The translations under genes were made by a program, and so were the position numbers. 64,000 nt of DNA from Anaerolineae bacterium. GTDB taxonomy: Bacteria > Chloroflexota > Anaerolineae > Aggregatilineales > UBA2796. Shown here piece by piece: positions 25,839 to 34,294 of the stretch. Position 1 is the first letter of the stretch. The number at the start of each line of letters is the position of its first letter. Below the pieces are notes generated by a model, which worked only from the letters and a program-made list of their open reading frames with translations, did not search any database and was not told where the DNA came from. The stretch covers positions 62,001-126,000 of the forward strand of contig JAHBVJ010000023.1 in NCBI GenBank assembly GCA_019637615.1. Reading direction: 5' to 3'.

Positions 25839-27776
25839 TTGAACAACACAACATCCTTCCCCAAGAGTCCGGCGTGGCATGAGGTCAAGATCGAAGGCGG
25901 ATTCTGGGGCGAACGCCAAGCTACCAACCGTGAACGGACGATCCCCGCGATCTACCATCAAACCAAGCTCACCGGACGGCTCGACGCGTGGAAGCTCGAA
26001 TGGAAGATTGGTCAGCCCAATCCGCCGCACATCTTCTGGGATTCGGACACGGCGAAATGGATCGAAGCGGTGGCGTACAGCGTGGCGACGCAGCCAAACC
26101 CAGACTTTGAACGGCAAGTCGATGAGGTTATCGATTGGATTGCAGAGGCACAGCTTGAGGATGGTTACGCCAACAGCCACTTCATCGCCGTTGAGCCGGA
26201 AAACCGCTGGCGCAACCTGCGCGATCAGCACGAGTTGTACTGCGCGGGGCATATGATCGAGGCGGCAGTCACCTATTTTGAGGCGACGGGCAAGCGCAAA
26301 CTGCTCGATGTCGTGTGCAGGTACGCGGATCACATCGACCGGACGTTTGGCGCGCACGAAGGACAGAAACGCGGCTACTGCGGGCATCCTGAACTTGAAC
26401 TGGCGCTGGTCAGGCTGTTCCACGCGACGGGTGAACGGCGCTACTTCGAATTGGCGAAGTATTTCATCGATGAGCGCGGGCAGCAGCCGCATTATTACGA
26501 CCTCGAAGCGCGGGCACGGGGCGAAGACCCGCGCAAATTCTGGGCGAAGGACTATACGTACTGTCAAGCGCATGTGCCGATCCGTGAGCAGAGCAATATA
26601 GTCGGGCATTCGGTGCGGGCGCTATATCTGTTCTCGGCTGTCACGGATGTGGCGCTGGAAACGGGCGACGATGGGCTGCTGGCGGTGGCGCGAACGCTAT
26701 GGGACGACCTGACGCAGCGTCAGACATATGTCACGGGCGGGGTGGGATCGATCCACACCATCGAAGGGTTCACGTTCCCCTACAACCTGCCGAACGAGAC
26801 GGCTTACAGCGAGACCTGTGCCTCGATTGCGCTGGCCTACTGGGCGCAACGGCTGTTCAAGCTCGACCCCGACAGCCGCTACATCGACGCGATGGAACTG
26901 GCCTTGTACAACGCCATGATGAGCGGCGTCTCGTACGAAGGGTCGCTGTTCTTCCAAGCGAATCCACTTGAAGCCTACCCTAAGGTGAGTCCGTATGAGC
27001 TGTTCAACACGATGATGACGGGCGATCATTACCAGCGGACAGCGTGGTTCGATGTGGCGTGCTGCCCGTCGAATCTGGCGCGGATGGTAGCCTCAGTCGG
27101 GGCGTATTTCTACGCGGTGACGCCGGACAGGCTGTATGTCCAGCTCTACAACCAGAGCCACACGAAGCTGATCGTGGGCGGACAGGCAGTGCAGATCGAG
27201 CAGCACACCAACTACCCGTGGGAGGGTGAGGTCACGCTCACCTTGACGATGGAGCAGCCGACGCGCTTCGAACTGGCGCTGCGGATTCCACGCTGGTGCC
27301 GTGAGTACGGGATCGAGGTAAACGGCGCGGCAGTCCCAACGCAGCCGGAACGCGGCTATGTGGTCATCGAACGGGAGTGGCAGACGGGCGATACGATCAG
27401 GCTGGTGATGGCGATGCCCATCGAGCGAATGGTGGCGCACCCGCACATCCGCCAAGACGCCGGACGGGTGGCGCTGCAACGCGGGCCAATCGTGTACTGT
27501 GTCGAGGAGGCAGATAACGGCGCGGCGTTGGCGAGTATCGCGCTGCCGCACGAGGCTGCCCTAACCTATGCCTTCGACAATACCTTGTTCGGCGGCGTGG
27601 GCACGATCACGGGCGAAGCGGTGCGGATCGAACCCGTGCAGTGGAACAGCGATCCGTATGTGCCTGCATCCGCGCCGCAAGCCGCGCCGACGCCATTCGT
27701 ATTCAAGGCGATCCCGTACTGCTTCTGGGCGAACCGACAACCGGGCGAGATGCGCGTGTGGCTGCTGAAAACCTAA
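25839..27776 (+). CDS. GH127 family beta-L-arabinofuranosidase
   Basis: A 645-residue cytoplasmic glycosidase of family GH127 (formerly DUF1680), which releases beta-L-arabinofuranose using a zinc-bound cysteine nucleophile. The whole metal/catalytic set is visible: Glu309 (acid/base region), Glu325 and Cys327 in YSETCASI, and Cys408-Cys409 in VACCPSN; spacings agree with the characterised bifidobacterial enzyme as I recall it. The start is TTG with GGAG about 10 nt upstream. It lies 99 nt after the secreted glycosidase and probably shares its LacI-controlled promoter. No arabinose kinase or isomerase is nearby. Confidence 0.9.
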   Translation: MNNTTSFPKSPAWHEVKIEGGFWGERQATNRERTIPAIYHQTKLTGRLDAWKLEWKIGQPNPPHIFWDSDTAKWIEAVAYSVATQPNPDFERQVDEVIDWIAEAQLEDGYANSHFIAVEPENRWRNLRDQHELYCAGHMIEAAVTYFEATGKRKLLDVVCRYADHIDRTFGAHEGQKRGYCGHPELELALVRLFHATGERRYFELAKYFIDERGQQPHYYDLEARARGEDPRKFWAKDYTYCQAHVPIREQSNIVGHSVRALYLFSAVTDVALETGDDGLLAVARTLWDDLTQRQTYVTGGVGSIHTIEGFTFPYNLPNETAYSETCASIALAYWAQRLFKLDPDSRYIDAMELALYNAMMSGVSYEGSLFFQANPLEAYPKVSPYELFNTMMTGDHYQRTAWFDVACCPSNLARMVASVGAYFYAVTPDRLYVQLYNQSHTKLIVGGQAVQIEQHTNYPWEGEVTLTLTMEQPTRFELALRIPRWCREYGIEVNGAAVPTQPERGYVVIEREWQTGDTIRLVMAMPIERMVAHPHIRQDAGRVALQRGPIVYCVEEADNGAALASIALPHEAALTYAFDNTLFGGVGTITGEAVRIEPVQWNSDPYVPASAPQAAPTPFVFKAIPYCFWANRQPGEMRVWLLKT

Positions 27777-27794
27777 CGTAGCCCGCAGAATGTG

Positions 27795-28472
27795 TTATTC
27801 GTCGTCGTCCAGAGAGCGGTCGGTTAGTTTGTATTCCTTGAGCAGGCGGTCGGTGACTTCGCGCACGGCGTCATAGTCGAAGCCGCGACGGGCGAGGAAC
27901 GCGCCGAGCTTGTCGCGGAAACTGCGCGGATCGAGCTTGCTGAGTTGGCGGGCTTTGTCCTGCGCGGCTTGATAGGCAGCTTCGTGCGCGTCAAAGACCG
28001 CCAAGACCTCATCGATGATGGTGGTGGCGATGCCCTTCTCGCGCAGTTCAAAGCGCAGCGCACGACTGCCGCGCGGCTTGAATTGCTGGCGGTTGGCGAC
28101 CCACATCCGCGCGAAGGCCACGTCATCGAGATAGCCCTGCCCTTCCAGACGGGCGATGACGGCATCGATCATGGTGGGCGGCGTGTCTTTCTCGGCTAGG
28201 CTGCGGCGTACCTCCGCACTGCTGCGAGGCCGCGCGCCCAGAAAGCGGAGCGCCCGATCATAGGCTTGCTCCACCGTGTCTTGCGTGGTGAGGGCGGCGA
28301 TGTCGCTCTCGGTGAGCTGCTGCCCCTTGTGCAACCGTGCCGCCTCCACCATGCCCAACCCGAAGGCGAATTCGCCATCCAGATAGACGTTGACCCGTTC
28401 TTTGTTGCGCTTCTGCACTTCGAGTGCCGTGATTATTTTCGGCGGGTTGCTATTCGCGCTTGATTCGACCAT
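27795..28472 (-). CDS. recX: RecX-type recombination regulator
   Basis: A 225-residue RecX-family protein, which binds RecA filaments and limits recombination and SOS. The three-helix RecX repeats are visible (LRFLGARPRSSAEVRRSLAE, VIARLEGQGYLDDVAFARMW, LRFELREKGIATTIIDEVL). The ATG at 28472 is chosen because AGGA lies 9 nt upstream; the two starts further upstream lack a ribosome binding site. It is convergent with the GH127 gene. recA is not in the window. Confidence 0.9.
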   Translation of the reverse strand: MVESSANSNPPKIITALEVQKRNKERVNVYLDGEFAFGLGMVEAARLHKGQQLTESDIAALTTQDTVEQAYDRALRFLGARPRSSAEVRRSLAEKDTPPTMIDAVIARLEGQGYLDDVAFARMWVANRQQFKPRGSRALRFELREKGIATTIIDEVLAVFDAHEAAYQAAQDKARQLSKLDPRSFRDKLGAFLARRGFDYDAVREVTDRLLKEYKLTDRSLDDDE

Positions 28473-28696
28473 CTGATTACATCCTGCCTTCATCCGATAA
28501 GTGTGGTTTATGTTAGCACAGGCGGGTGCAACGGTTGCGGCGATAGTCAAAATGATCCCTGATGGTGCGGGATGGATCAGGAAGTGTGGTCAGATGGTGG
28601 CGTCCAAGTGCATCGTGAGGCATTCTTGATCGAATCACGGACATTTGTCAGCGCGCCTGAATCAGTGGTGATCTGGACGATGCCACAAACGGAAAT

Positions 28697-28726
28697 AAAA
28701 ACGGCGGGATCACATCCGCCGTTTTT
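28697..28726 (-). terminator. Terminator downstream of tRNA-Gln
   Basis: On the minus strand the hairpin CGGCGGATGTGATCCCGCCG is followed by TTTTTATTT, directly after the tRNA 3' end. Read on the plus strand it also ends in TTTTT, so it may work both ways. Confidence 0.85.
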
Positions 28727-28729
28727 GTG

Positions 28730-28800
28730 CTGGGGGAGAAAGATTCGAACTTTCACAGGCAGATCCAAAGTCTGCAGTCCTGCCATTAGACGATCCCCCA
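28730..28800 (-). tRNA. tRNA-Gln (anticodon UUG)
   Basis: The 71-nt minus-strand sequence folds as a tRNA: acceptor TGGGGGA pairs with TCCCCCA, the discriminator is G, the anticodon loop is CTTTGGA and the T arm is GAAAG-TTCGAAT-CTTTC. The anticodon TTG reads CAA (Gln), and the G-rich acceptor is typical of bacterial tRNA-Gln. The CCA end is not encoded. Confidence 0.94.
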
Positions 28801-28810
28801 ATCGTCAATT

Positions 28811-28839
28811 ATTGTAACAGAGCCTCCGCCTACGATCAA
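28811..28839 (-). promoter_or_regulatory. Promoter of tRNA-Gln
   Basis: On the minus strand TTGATC (28839-28834), a 17-bp spacer and TACAAT (28816-28811) place a start near 28804, a few nt before the mature tRNA 5' end. Confidence 0.68.
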
Positions 28840-29017
28840 GACTCAGCTATGCGCTTCGGCGGAACGGTGCGGCAAGTAGTCGCCTACTTGGGCAAGATCA
28901 CAGAAAATGAGTATGTGGTGTGAGGCGCACCGCATTCAATATTCCAATTCGCCCTAGCCTTGCTACAATGTTGCTACTCGGATTCGCATCCATTCAAGCG
29001 GACGGCGAAGGGATCAC

Positions 29018-30967
29018 ATGACCAGCATCACACTGGATGACATTATCGAGGTGGCTCGGCTCGAGTCCGCCAAGATGCAGCATTTCTACATCGGCGTGGA
29101 ACATTTATTCATCGCGCTGACCAAGCTGGAAGGCGGCATCACGCCGACTCTACTAGAGCAAGCCGAGCATTCTGCCCGCTATCTGCGCTACGCCACGCGC
29201 GAACTTTCCGGTCGCGGCGATGATCGGCGCTACTGGTCAGGCTATCGGCAATCGCCTCGCGCCAATATTGTGCTGGATCGCGCCCGCAGTACGCTTGATC
29301 TCGCTAACGGCAACCTTTCGCCCGAATATGCGCTGCTCGTCGCGATCCTCGAAGAAGGCGACAACATTCCCGTGCGCGCCATGCAAGAAGCGGGCGTGGA
29401 TACCTCGTATCTGCTCGAACTGCTCAATGATTGGTCGGGCATCGGCATGGTCGAGGTGCAAGCCCCCGCCGCGCAGCTCATCGGCGCGGAGACGCTCTCC
29501 GCCGAACGCCAACACATTCTCAAGCTGATGTTCCGCAAGTACGAAAGCGCGCGCATCGAGCATATTTTCACCGAGGGCTTCAGCGGCTCGATGGTCATGC
29601 TGGTGCGCCCCGTACATGGGGATGGTCGCACGGACGCGCCCGTCGTCGTCAAGATCGATGATCGACAGTCGATTCAGTGGGAGAAGAAGCGCTACGATAC
29701 CTTCGTCAAAGATACCCTACCACCGCGCACCGCCCGCATCGAAGGCGAACCGATCTTGCCGGACGAATACAGCATCGGCGGCCTCAAGTACACCTTTTTG
29801 CGGGCGCGGGATGAGGAAGCCCCCGTCAATCTGCGCGATTTTCTGGATACGCACCCGCCCAACCAGATCGCCCGCTTCTTGCGCGAAGGGCTGTACGACA
29901 GCTTCCGCGAGACATGGTGGGGGCAAGGGCAGTCGTACAGCTTCCAGACATGGCAGGAATACGAGTTGGTGCTGCCGCCCGCGCTGGTGATCGAGGCACT
30001 CCCCATCACGACACTGCCACCGAATGGCTATGTGCTGCGTCCGTTCGGGGAATGGAGCCATAGCCAGCCGCGCCAGATCGGGGATGTGGTGGAACTGGAA
30101 GGCTTCACCGCGCTCAAGACCAAGCGCGAGAAGGGCGTAGTGCAGATTGTGGCGGGTGCGGAATCCGCCGCTATCAACTGGTCGGGGCGGATCGATGTCT
30201 ACGGCCTCGATCTGAGCAGCAAGAGCTACTTTCGCGGCGAACCGATCCGCAAGATTATCGGCAAGGTGCGGCAAACGCGCAGCAGTTTGTTGCTGGCGCG
30301 TGCCGAAGCACTCGAACCCGATTTCAGCCTCGCGGATGATTGGCTGCCACGCTTGAGCAGTTTCGCGGATCGGCTGCCGAACCCGATCCGCCAGTATCCG
30401 GCTTTGCTAGAACGGCGGCTGGCGGGGACGCTCTCGACCATTCACGGCGATCTGCACACAGGCAACATCTTGATCGGTTCCAACAACGACGCGTGGCTGA
30501 TCGACTTCGAATGGACACGCGACGGTCATACCCTGTTCGACTGGGCGGTGCTCGAAGTCAGCTTGCTAATCGACTACGTGACGCGCTTCATCGATGAGTC
30601 ATGGGACGCCGCGCGGCATGTGATCACGCTGCTAGATGTGCTCGGTCGCGAGGGTACGCTTACCGATGAAAGTTCGCTGGCGGCGAGTTTGCAGCCAATC
30701 GCGGAAGTACGGCGGATCGTGCGGGAACTGCTGTTTGTCGAACCACAGAGCGGACGCAGCAGTTGGGTTGAGTATTACACGGCCTTGGCTTTGTGTGCAT
30801 TGCGCGTCATCAATTGGGATAATCGGTCACTAGGTGCGCGTCGGTTAGCGTTTATGATCTCGGCGCTGGCGATGGGTTATACTCAGAACACCGACGGAAC
30901 GCGCAATATTACCTCCGCCGACCTGACTACGGATCAAGGGATGCTCGGTGGTTCGATGATGGGATGA
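29018..30967 (+). CDS. Clp-N domain / aminoglycoside phosphotransferase-like kinase fusion
   Basis: A 649-residue fusion. Residues about 5-140 look like a double Clp-N repeat (IGVEHLFIALTKLEGG and SPEYALLVAILEEG), the module Clp ATPases use to bind adaptors and substrates, but no Clp ATPase follows. Residues about 180-520 form a protein-kinase-like/APH fold: GFSGSMV glycine loop, VVVKI lysine, the catalytic loop HGDLHTGN (His476, Asp478, Asn483) and metal Asp496 in IDFEW. The last ~120 residues are helical and unassigned. The ATG has GAAGGG upstream. Substrate is unknown; a protein substrate chosen by the Clp-N part is a reasonable guess. Confidence 0.8.
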   Translation: MTSITLDDIIEVARLESAKMQHFYIGVEHLFIALTKLEGGITPTLLEQAEHSARYLRYATRELSGRGDDRRYWSGYRQSPRANIVLDRARSTLDLANGNLSPEYALLVAILEEGDNIPVRAMQEAGVDTSYLLELLNDWSGIGMVEVQAPAAQLIGAETLSAERQHILKLMFRKYESARIEHIFTEGFSGSMVMLVRPVHGDGRTDAPVVVKIDDRQSIQWEKKRYDTFVKDTLPPRTARIEGEPILPDEYSIGGLKYTFLRARDEEAPVNLRDFLDTHPPNQIARFLREGLYDSFRETWWGQGQSYSFQTWQEYELVLPPALVIEALPITTLPPNGYVLRPFGEWSHSQPRQIGDVVELEGFTALKTKREKGVVQIVAGAESAAINWSGRIDVYGLDLSSKSYFRGEPIRKIIGKVRQTRSSLLLARAEALEPDFSLADDWLPRLSSFADRLPNPIRQYPALLERRLAGTLSTIHGDLHTGNILIGSNNDAWLIDFEWTRDGHTLFDWAVLEVSLLIDYVTRFIDESWDAARHVITLLDVLGREGTLTDESSLAASLQPIAEVRRIVRELLFVEPQSGRSSWVEYYTALALCALRVINWDNRSLGARRLAFMISALAMGYTQNTDGTRNITSADLTTDQGMLGGSMMG

Positions 30968-30975
30968 GGAGAACG

Positions 30976-31788
30976 ATGAAAATATCGCTGTTTGCCATCA
31001 GCCCATCCGCGTTTGATGACTTCGCCAGCACGACCACGTTGAGCGAATTGTTGCAGTTGTATTTGACGTGCGAACCACCAGCGGATCGCCAACCGCTGCC
31101 CCTGTACATCTCCGAGACGGAAAACCTGAAAATCCGCTACGTGGCGCGTCCGTCTGGCGGGTTGTTTTACTTCAACGGCGGACGTGTGAAGATTCTGCCG
31201 CGCTTTATGCTCGCACAAATCCCCTTCCTGAAGATGTCGATCAAGGATTATCTACGGGAGCGCGAGAGTTCCAACCTGAAATGGGTACTGGAATGTCTGG
31301 CCTCGGTGAACGCCTTCGATTGGATGCGGTGGTTGGTCGGCAATCAGCGCCATGTGTGGATCGGGAGTCTGCTAGAGGCCATCGAGCCATATTTGTTGGA
31401 ATACGAAGGCACCTACGAGCATACGGCATGGCTGTTCCAGAAATTGCTGCGCGGTGCGAATGCTGGTAAGCCGCTGCCCGCCGTCGAATTCCGCCATATC
31501 GACTTTCACTTCCCCGTGCTGCCCTTGACGGATGACGATTCGCCGCTCGGCATCTGGCAAGCCGACGAAGTGCAGTACATCTTAGAATTGCTGGATTGGG
31601 TGGCCTCCTTGACCGCCGATGGCACATTGACGTTCAAAGCCCCGCCCGCATGGAGCGGTATCTCGCCCGCCGACACGGAAGAAGAATGGCACACATGGGT
31701 CAATGATCGTGTCGTGGAACTGCAATCCGCCACGTCGCTCCTTACGGAATATCCCGATTTGAGCGTGGTCAGCTTTATTGAAGGATAG
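30976..31788 (+). CDS. Unknown protein coupled to the Clp-N/kinase gene
   Basis: A 270-residue soluble protein I do not recognise, with no signal peptide or obvious motif. Its N-terminal part resembles a ternary alpha/beta effector-like domain only in general composition; tryptophan is frequent in the middle and C-terminal parts. The ATG at 30976 has GAGGAG 4-5 nt upstream; an alternative ATG at 30964 overlaps the previous stop as ATGA. Either way the gene follows the kinase fusion with almost no gap, suggesting that the two proteins act together. Confidence 0.75.
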   Translation: MKISLFAISPSAFDDFASTTTLSELLQLYLTCEPPADRQPLPLYISETENLKIRYVARPSGGLFYFNGGRVKILPRFMLAQIPFLKMSIKDYLRERESSNLKWVLECLASVNAFDWMRWLVGNQRHVWIGSLLEAIEPYLLEYEGTYEHTAWLFQKLLRGANAGKPLPAVEFRHIDFHFPVLPLTDDDSPLGIWQADEVQYILELLDWVASLTADGTLTFKAPPAWSGISPADTEEEWHTWVNDRVVELQSATSLLTEYPDLSVVSFIEG

Positions 31789-31807
31789 ATCAAGCGATAA
31801 TCGACCC

Positions 31808-32038
31808 AATTAGTTCATTTTTGTAGTGATTGAACCCGTATTCAATCCAAGTGCGTGTCCGTCAGTCAGATTGTTAATCACCAAGTAGTTTCGAGTTTGC
31901 CCAAGTTACCGATGTATTGGCACGCTGTGTAATCGGTCGTGTTGTCTTTCTTCTTGTCTCCCGTCTAATCGATACAGATCACAACTTGACGCTTACCGAG
32001 TACTTATCGGAACAAGTTTAGGCGTGCTTCAGGTAATC
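31808..32038 (-). pseudogene. Decayed IS701/IS4-like transposase remnant
   Basis: Translating the minus strand in two frames gives fragments of a DDE transposase: QVVICID, then DYTACQYIGNLGKLE, then after a frame change and a large deletion WIEYGFNHYKNELIG. In intact members these read roughly IDDTGDRKKG, DYVARQYIGNLGK and WVEYGFKQSKNELGW. In-frame stops and frame shifts break it and most of the gene is gone. No inverted repeats or target duplications were identified. It lies at the end of the Clp-N/kinase pair and marks past mobile-element activity. Confidence 0.66.
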
Positions 32039-32102
32039 CTTCCGCTCGCTAGTCCTCTGCCTGACGAAAAAAGGATGAACGCGGAAGTTCGGGCAGATGA
32101 CG

Positions 32103-32134
32103 AAAAAGGGCGAAGCATTCAACATGCCTCGCCC
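32103..32134 (-). terminator. Terminator of the FAD oxidase gene
   Basis: On the minus strand GGGCGA (32134-32129) pairs with TCGCCC (32113-32108), with a further GCAT/ATGC inner stem, and is followed by TTTTT. It lies 30 nt after the oxidase stop. Confidence 0.82.
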
Positions 32135-32163
32135 TGAATACTACATCATCGGGAATGTGCGCC

Positions 32164-33573
32164 TTAGCGAGACTTCGGCGCGATGTTTTGATTGAGGTGG
32201 AAGAGGTTGGTCGGGTCGTACTTGGCTTTGATCGCCGCGAGACGTTCCCAAGTCGCCGTCGGATAGGCATCCCGAACGCGTGCTTTGCCCTCATCCGCCA
32301 CGAAGTTGACGTAGACCGCGTTCTCTCCTTGGTTCAGTGCGCCAATCGCTTCAGCCGCCCATGCATTATGGACATTGGCGTCGGCAGGGTCTTGGTAGAA
32401 CCCAATGAAGGTCACCATCGCGCGGTTGGCACGGAACGCATAGGCGGTGGCATCGGCAGGTACACGCGCCATCGCGCCACCCAACACGCGGAACTGCGCG
32501 ATGGACATCATGGCGGTTGACTTGCGCAGGTGATCCAGCATGGCACGCGCTGTCTGCACATCGATCTCGTTGATGAAGGTCGAGCGTAGCGCCGACACCA
32601 TCCGCATATCGGGATCATCCGGCATATAGATCGCGGGATAGGGCATCGGGCCGATCATATCCACGATGGGTTGTGCAAGCTGGCGGAACGGCGCAACTGC
32701 ACGCATCCCTTCCTCGACATCGCCTGTGTAAACCAGCGTCGCCAGCATGACGATTTGCCCGTGATATTCGGCGGGGACGAACGGCATGGGTGGCGCGGGC
32801 AGAATGTTGACGATAGCGGATAGTTCCTCCGGCGCGGCTTCGGCCTGTGCGGCAAAGGCAGCGATGACTTCCGGCGTGGCGGGCAGGACGAGCATCCCGC
32901 CGACGATAGTATCAACCGGGTGCAATTGGAATTTGAAGTGCGTCACGACGCCGAAGTTGCCGCCGCCGCCGCGAATCGCCCAGAACAGATCAGGATGATT
33001 ATCAGCGTCCACATAACGGATTTCGCCGTCGGCAGTCACGACCCTCGCCGCCAACAGGCTGTCGATGGTCAGGCCATACTTGCGGACGAGATAGCCAATG
33101 CCACCGCCCGTCGTCAGGCCGCCGATGCCCACCGAAGGAGCATCACCGAAACCAGTCGCCAGACCATACTTTGCGGCTGCTTCCGTGTATTCGCCCGCCG
33201 TCAGGCCAGTTTCTGCCCACGCCGTGCGCTCTTGAACGTTGATCTCGATGCCTTTCATCAGCGAGAGGTCAATTACAATGCCGCCTTCGGAGGTGCCGAA
33301 GCCCGCGAGGCTGTGACCGCCGCTGCGCACGGCTAATTCCATGCCCGTTTCGCGCGCCAGTGAGACTACCTGCGCGACGTCGTTGGCATCGACGGGACGC
33401 ACGATCAGCGCGGGGCGGCGCACGGCTTCGCGGCTGAGACCTGTGCGTACAGCGTCGTAATCGGCATCCTGCCGTGTGATGACCTGTCCCTTCACGTTAG
33501 CGCGCAACCGTGAGATCGCGTAGCTGTGCGAATTTTCTTGTGTTCCGATGAACGTGGTGCTCAGAAATGACAT
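32164..33573 (-). CDS. FAD-linked oxidase, BBE (berberine-bridge-like) family
   Basis: A 469-residue flavoprotein with an FAD_binding_4 domain and a C-terminal BBE segment (WERLAAIKAKYDPTNLFHLNQNI). The 8-alpha-histidyl FAD site is present at His87 (RSGGHSLAGFG). The cysteine that forms the second FAD bond in bicovalent members is absent: the segment reads GDAPSVGIGG with Ala145. It is probably a monocovalent sugar, alcohol or secondary-metabolite oxidase that makes H2O2. AGGGG precedes the ATG. It stands alone with its own terminator. No signal peptide is evident. Confidence 0.88.
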   Translation of the reverse strand: MSFLSTTFIGTQENSHSYAISRLRANVKGQVITRQDADYDAVRTGLSREAVRRPALIVRPVDANDVAQVVSLARETGMELAVRSGGHSLAGFGTSEGGIVIDLSLMKGIEINVQERTAWAETGLTAGEYTEAAAKYGLATGFGDAPSVGIGGLTTGGGIGYLVRKYGLTIDSLLAARVVTADGEIRYVDADNHPDLFWAIRGGGGNFGVVTHFKFQLHPVDTIVGGMLVLPATPEVIAAFAAQAEAAPEELSAIVNILPAPPMPFVPAEYHGQIVMLATLVYTGDVEEGMRAVAPFRQLAQPIVDMIGPMPYPAIYMPDDPDMRMVSALRSTFINEIDVQTARAMLDHLRKSTAMMSIAQFRVLGGAMARVPADATAYAFRANRAMVTFIGFYQDPADANVHNAWAAEAIGALNQGENAVYVNFVADEGKARVRDAYPTATWERLAAIKAKYDPTNLFHLNQNIAPKSR

Positions 33574-33849
33574 GTTGCCCCTGTTCCTTACCGTTTTCGT
33601 TAACTGTCGAAGATGATGTCATTGTCAGGCTTAACGGCATTGTGGAGAACCAACGGAGGAGCGAATCTGCATCGGCTCGTATGGTGGAGGATGATCTCCA
33701 ACTTTGGAGGGAAGGGCAGTTCGGGCGGGGGAAGGTGGACAGGCGAATCGGAACGACGCGGGGACGATCCGCTGCTGCACTGAGCCAAAGAAGAAAATTG
33801 CCGTTATACTTATGCGCCGTGCTGAATTCAAGGGTTGGTTAAGTATACT

Positions 33850-34236
33850 ATGCGTCTATTCTTGCTTGTTTGTGTGCTGGCGGGGCTGCTCGTCGGCTGT
33901 TCATCCAGCAGTGCGCCCGATGCACCGAAGCTCGATCCAAATTCTGCGGAGGCACGCGGTGCGGCGCTGTTCAGTGGTAAGGGCCGCTGCGCGACATGCC
34001 ATTCGCTGTCACCGGATGTGACTATCGTAGGACCATCGCTGGCAGGGGTCGCGACCCGTGCGGCGACTCGTGAAGCGCCGCTGACTGCCGCTGAATATCT
34101 CGAAGAAAGCATCATCGATCCGGACAAAGTGAAAGCGCCGGGATTCGAGATGCTGCAAATGGATACCTCATTGGCAAAATCGCTGTCCACCGACGAGATC
34201 AGCGATCTGGTGGCGTACTTGCTGACGATGAAGTGA
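33850..34236 (+). CDS. Lipoprotein c-type cytochrome
   Basis: A 128-residue single-heme cytochrome c. A lipoprotein signal peptide ends in LLVGC (Cys17), so the protein is membrane-anchored outside the cell. The heme motif is CATCH (Cys47, Cys50, His51), followed by GPSLAGVATRA, and a C-terminal helix ends SDLVAYLLTMK. A Met ligand is likely in FEMLQMDTS. The ATG at 33850 is preferred over TTG 33835 because it starts the signal peptide, though no strong ribosome binding site is seen. It could pass electrons to or from the diheme peroxidase-like protein encoded 3 kb downstream; this is inference. Confidence 0.85.
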   Translation: MRLFLLVCVLAGLLVGCSSSSAPDAPKLDPNSAEARGAALFSGKGRCATCHSLSPDVTIVGPSLAGVATRAATREAPLTAAEYLEESIIDPDKVKAPGFEMLQMDTSLAKSLSTDEISDLVAYLLTMK

Positions 34237-34254
34237 CGCTCACCAGAAAGCCAT

Positions 34255-34288
34255 GCTGCCCGTCGGCATTGATGGGCGGCTCCGTTTT
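34255..34288 (+). terminator. Terminator of the cytochrome c gene
   Basis: GCTGCCCGTC (34255-34264) pairs with GATGGGCGGC (34271-34280) through a 6-nt loop with two wobble pairs and is followed by TCCGTTTT. It lies between the convergent cytochrome and HTTM genes. Confidence 0.7.
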
Positions 34289-34294
34289 CCCCCT

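Noticed and set aside
25815-26609. 264-codon frame opposite the GH127 gene
   Set aside because: The GH127 strand has the full Glu/Cys active-site set; this frame has no motif.
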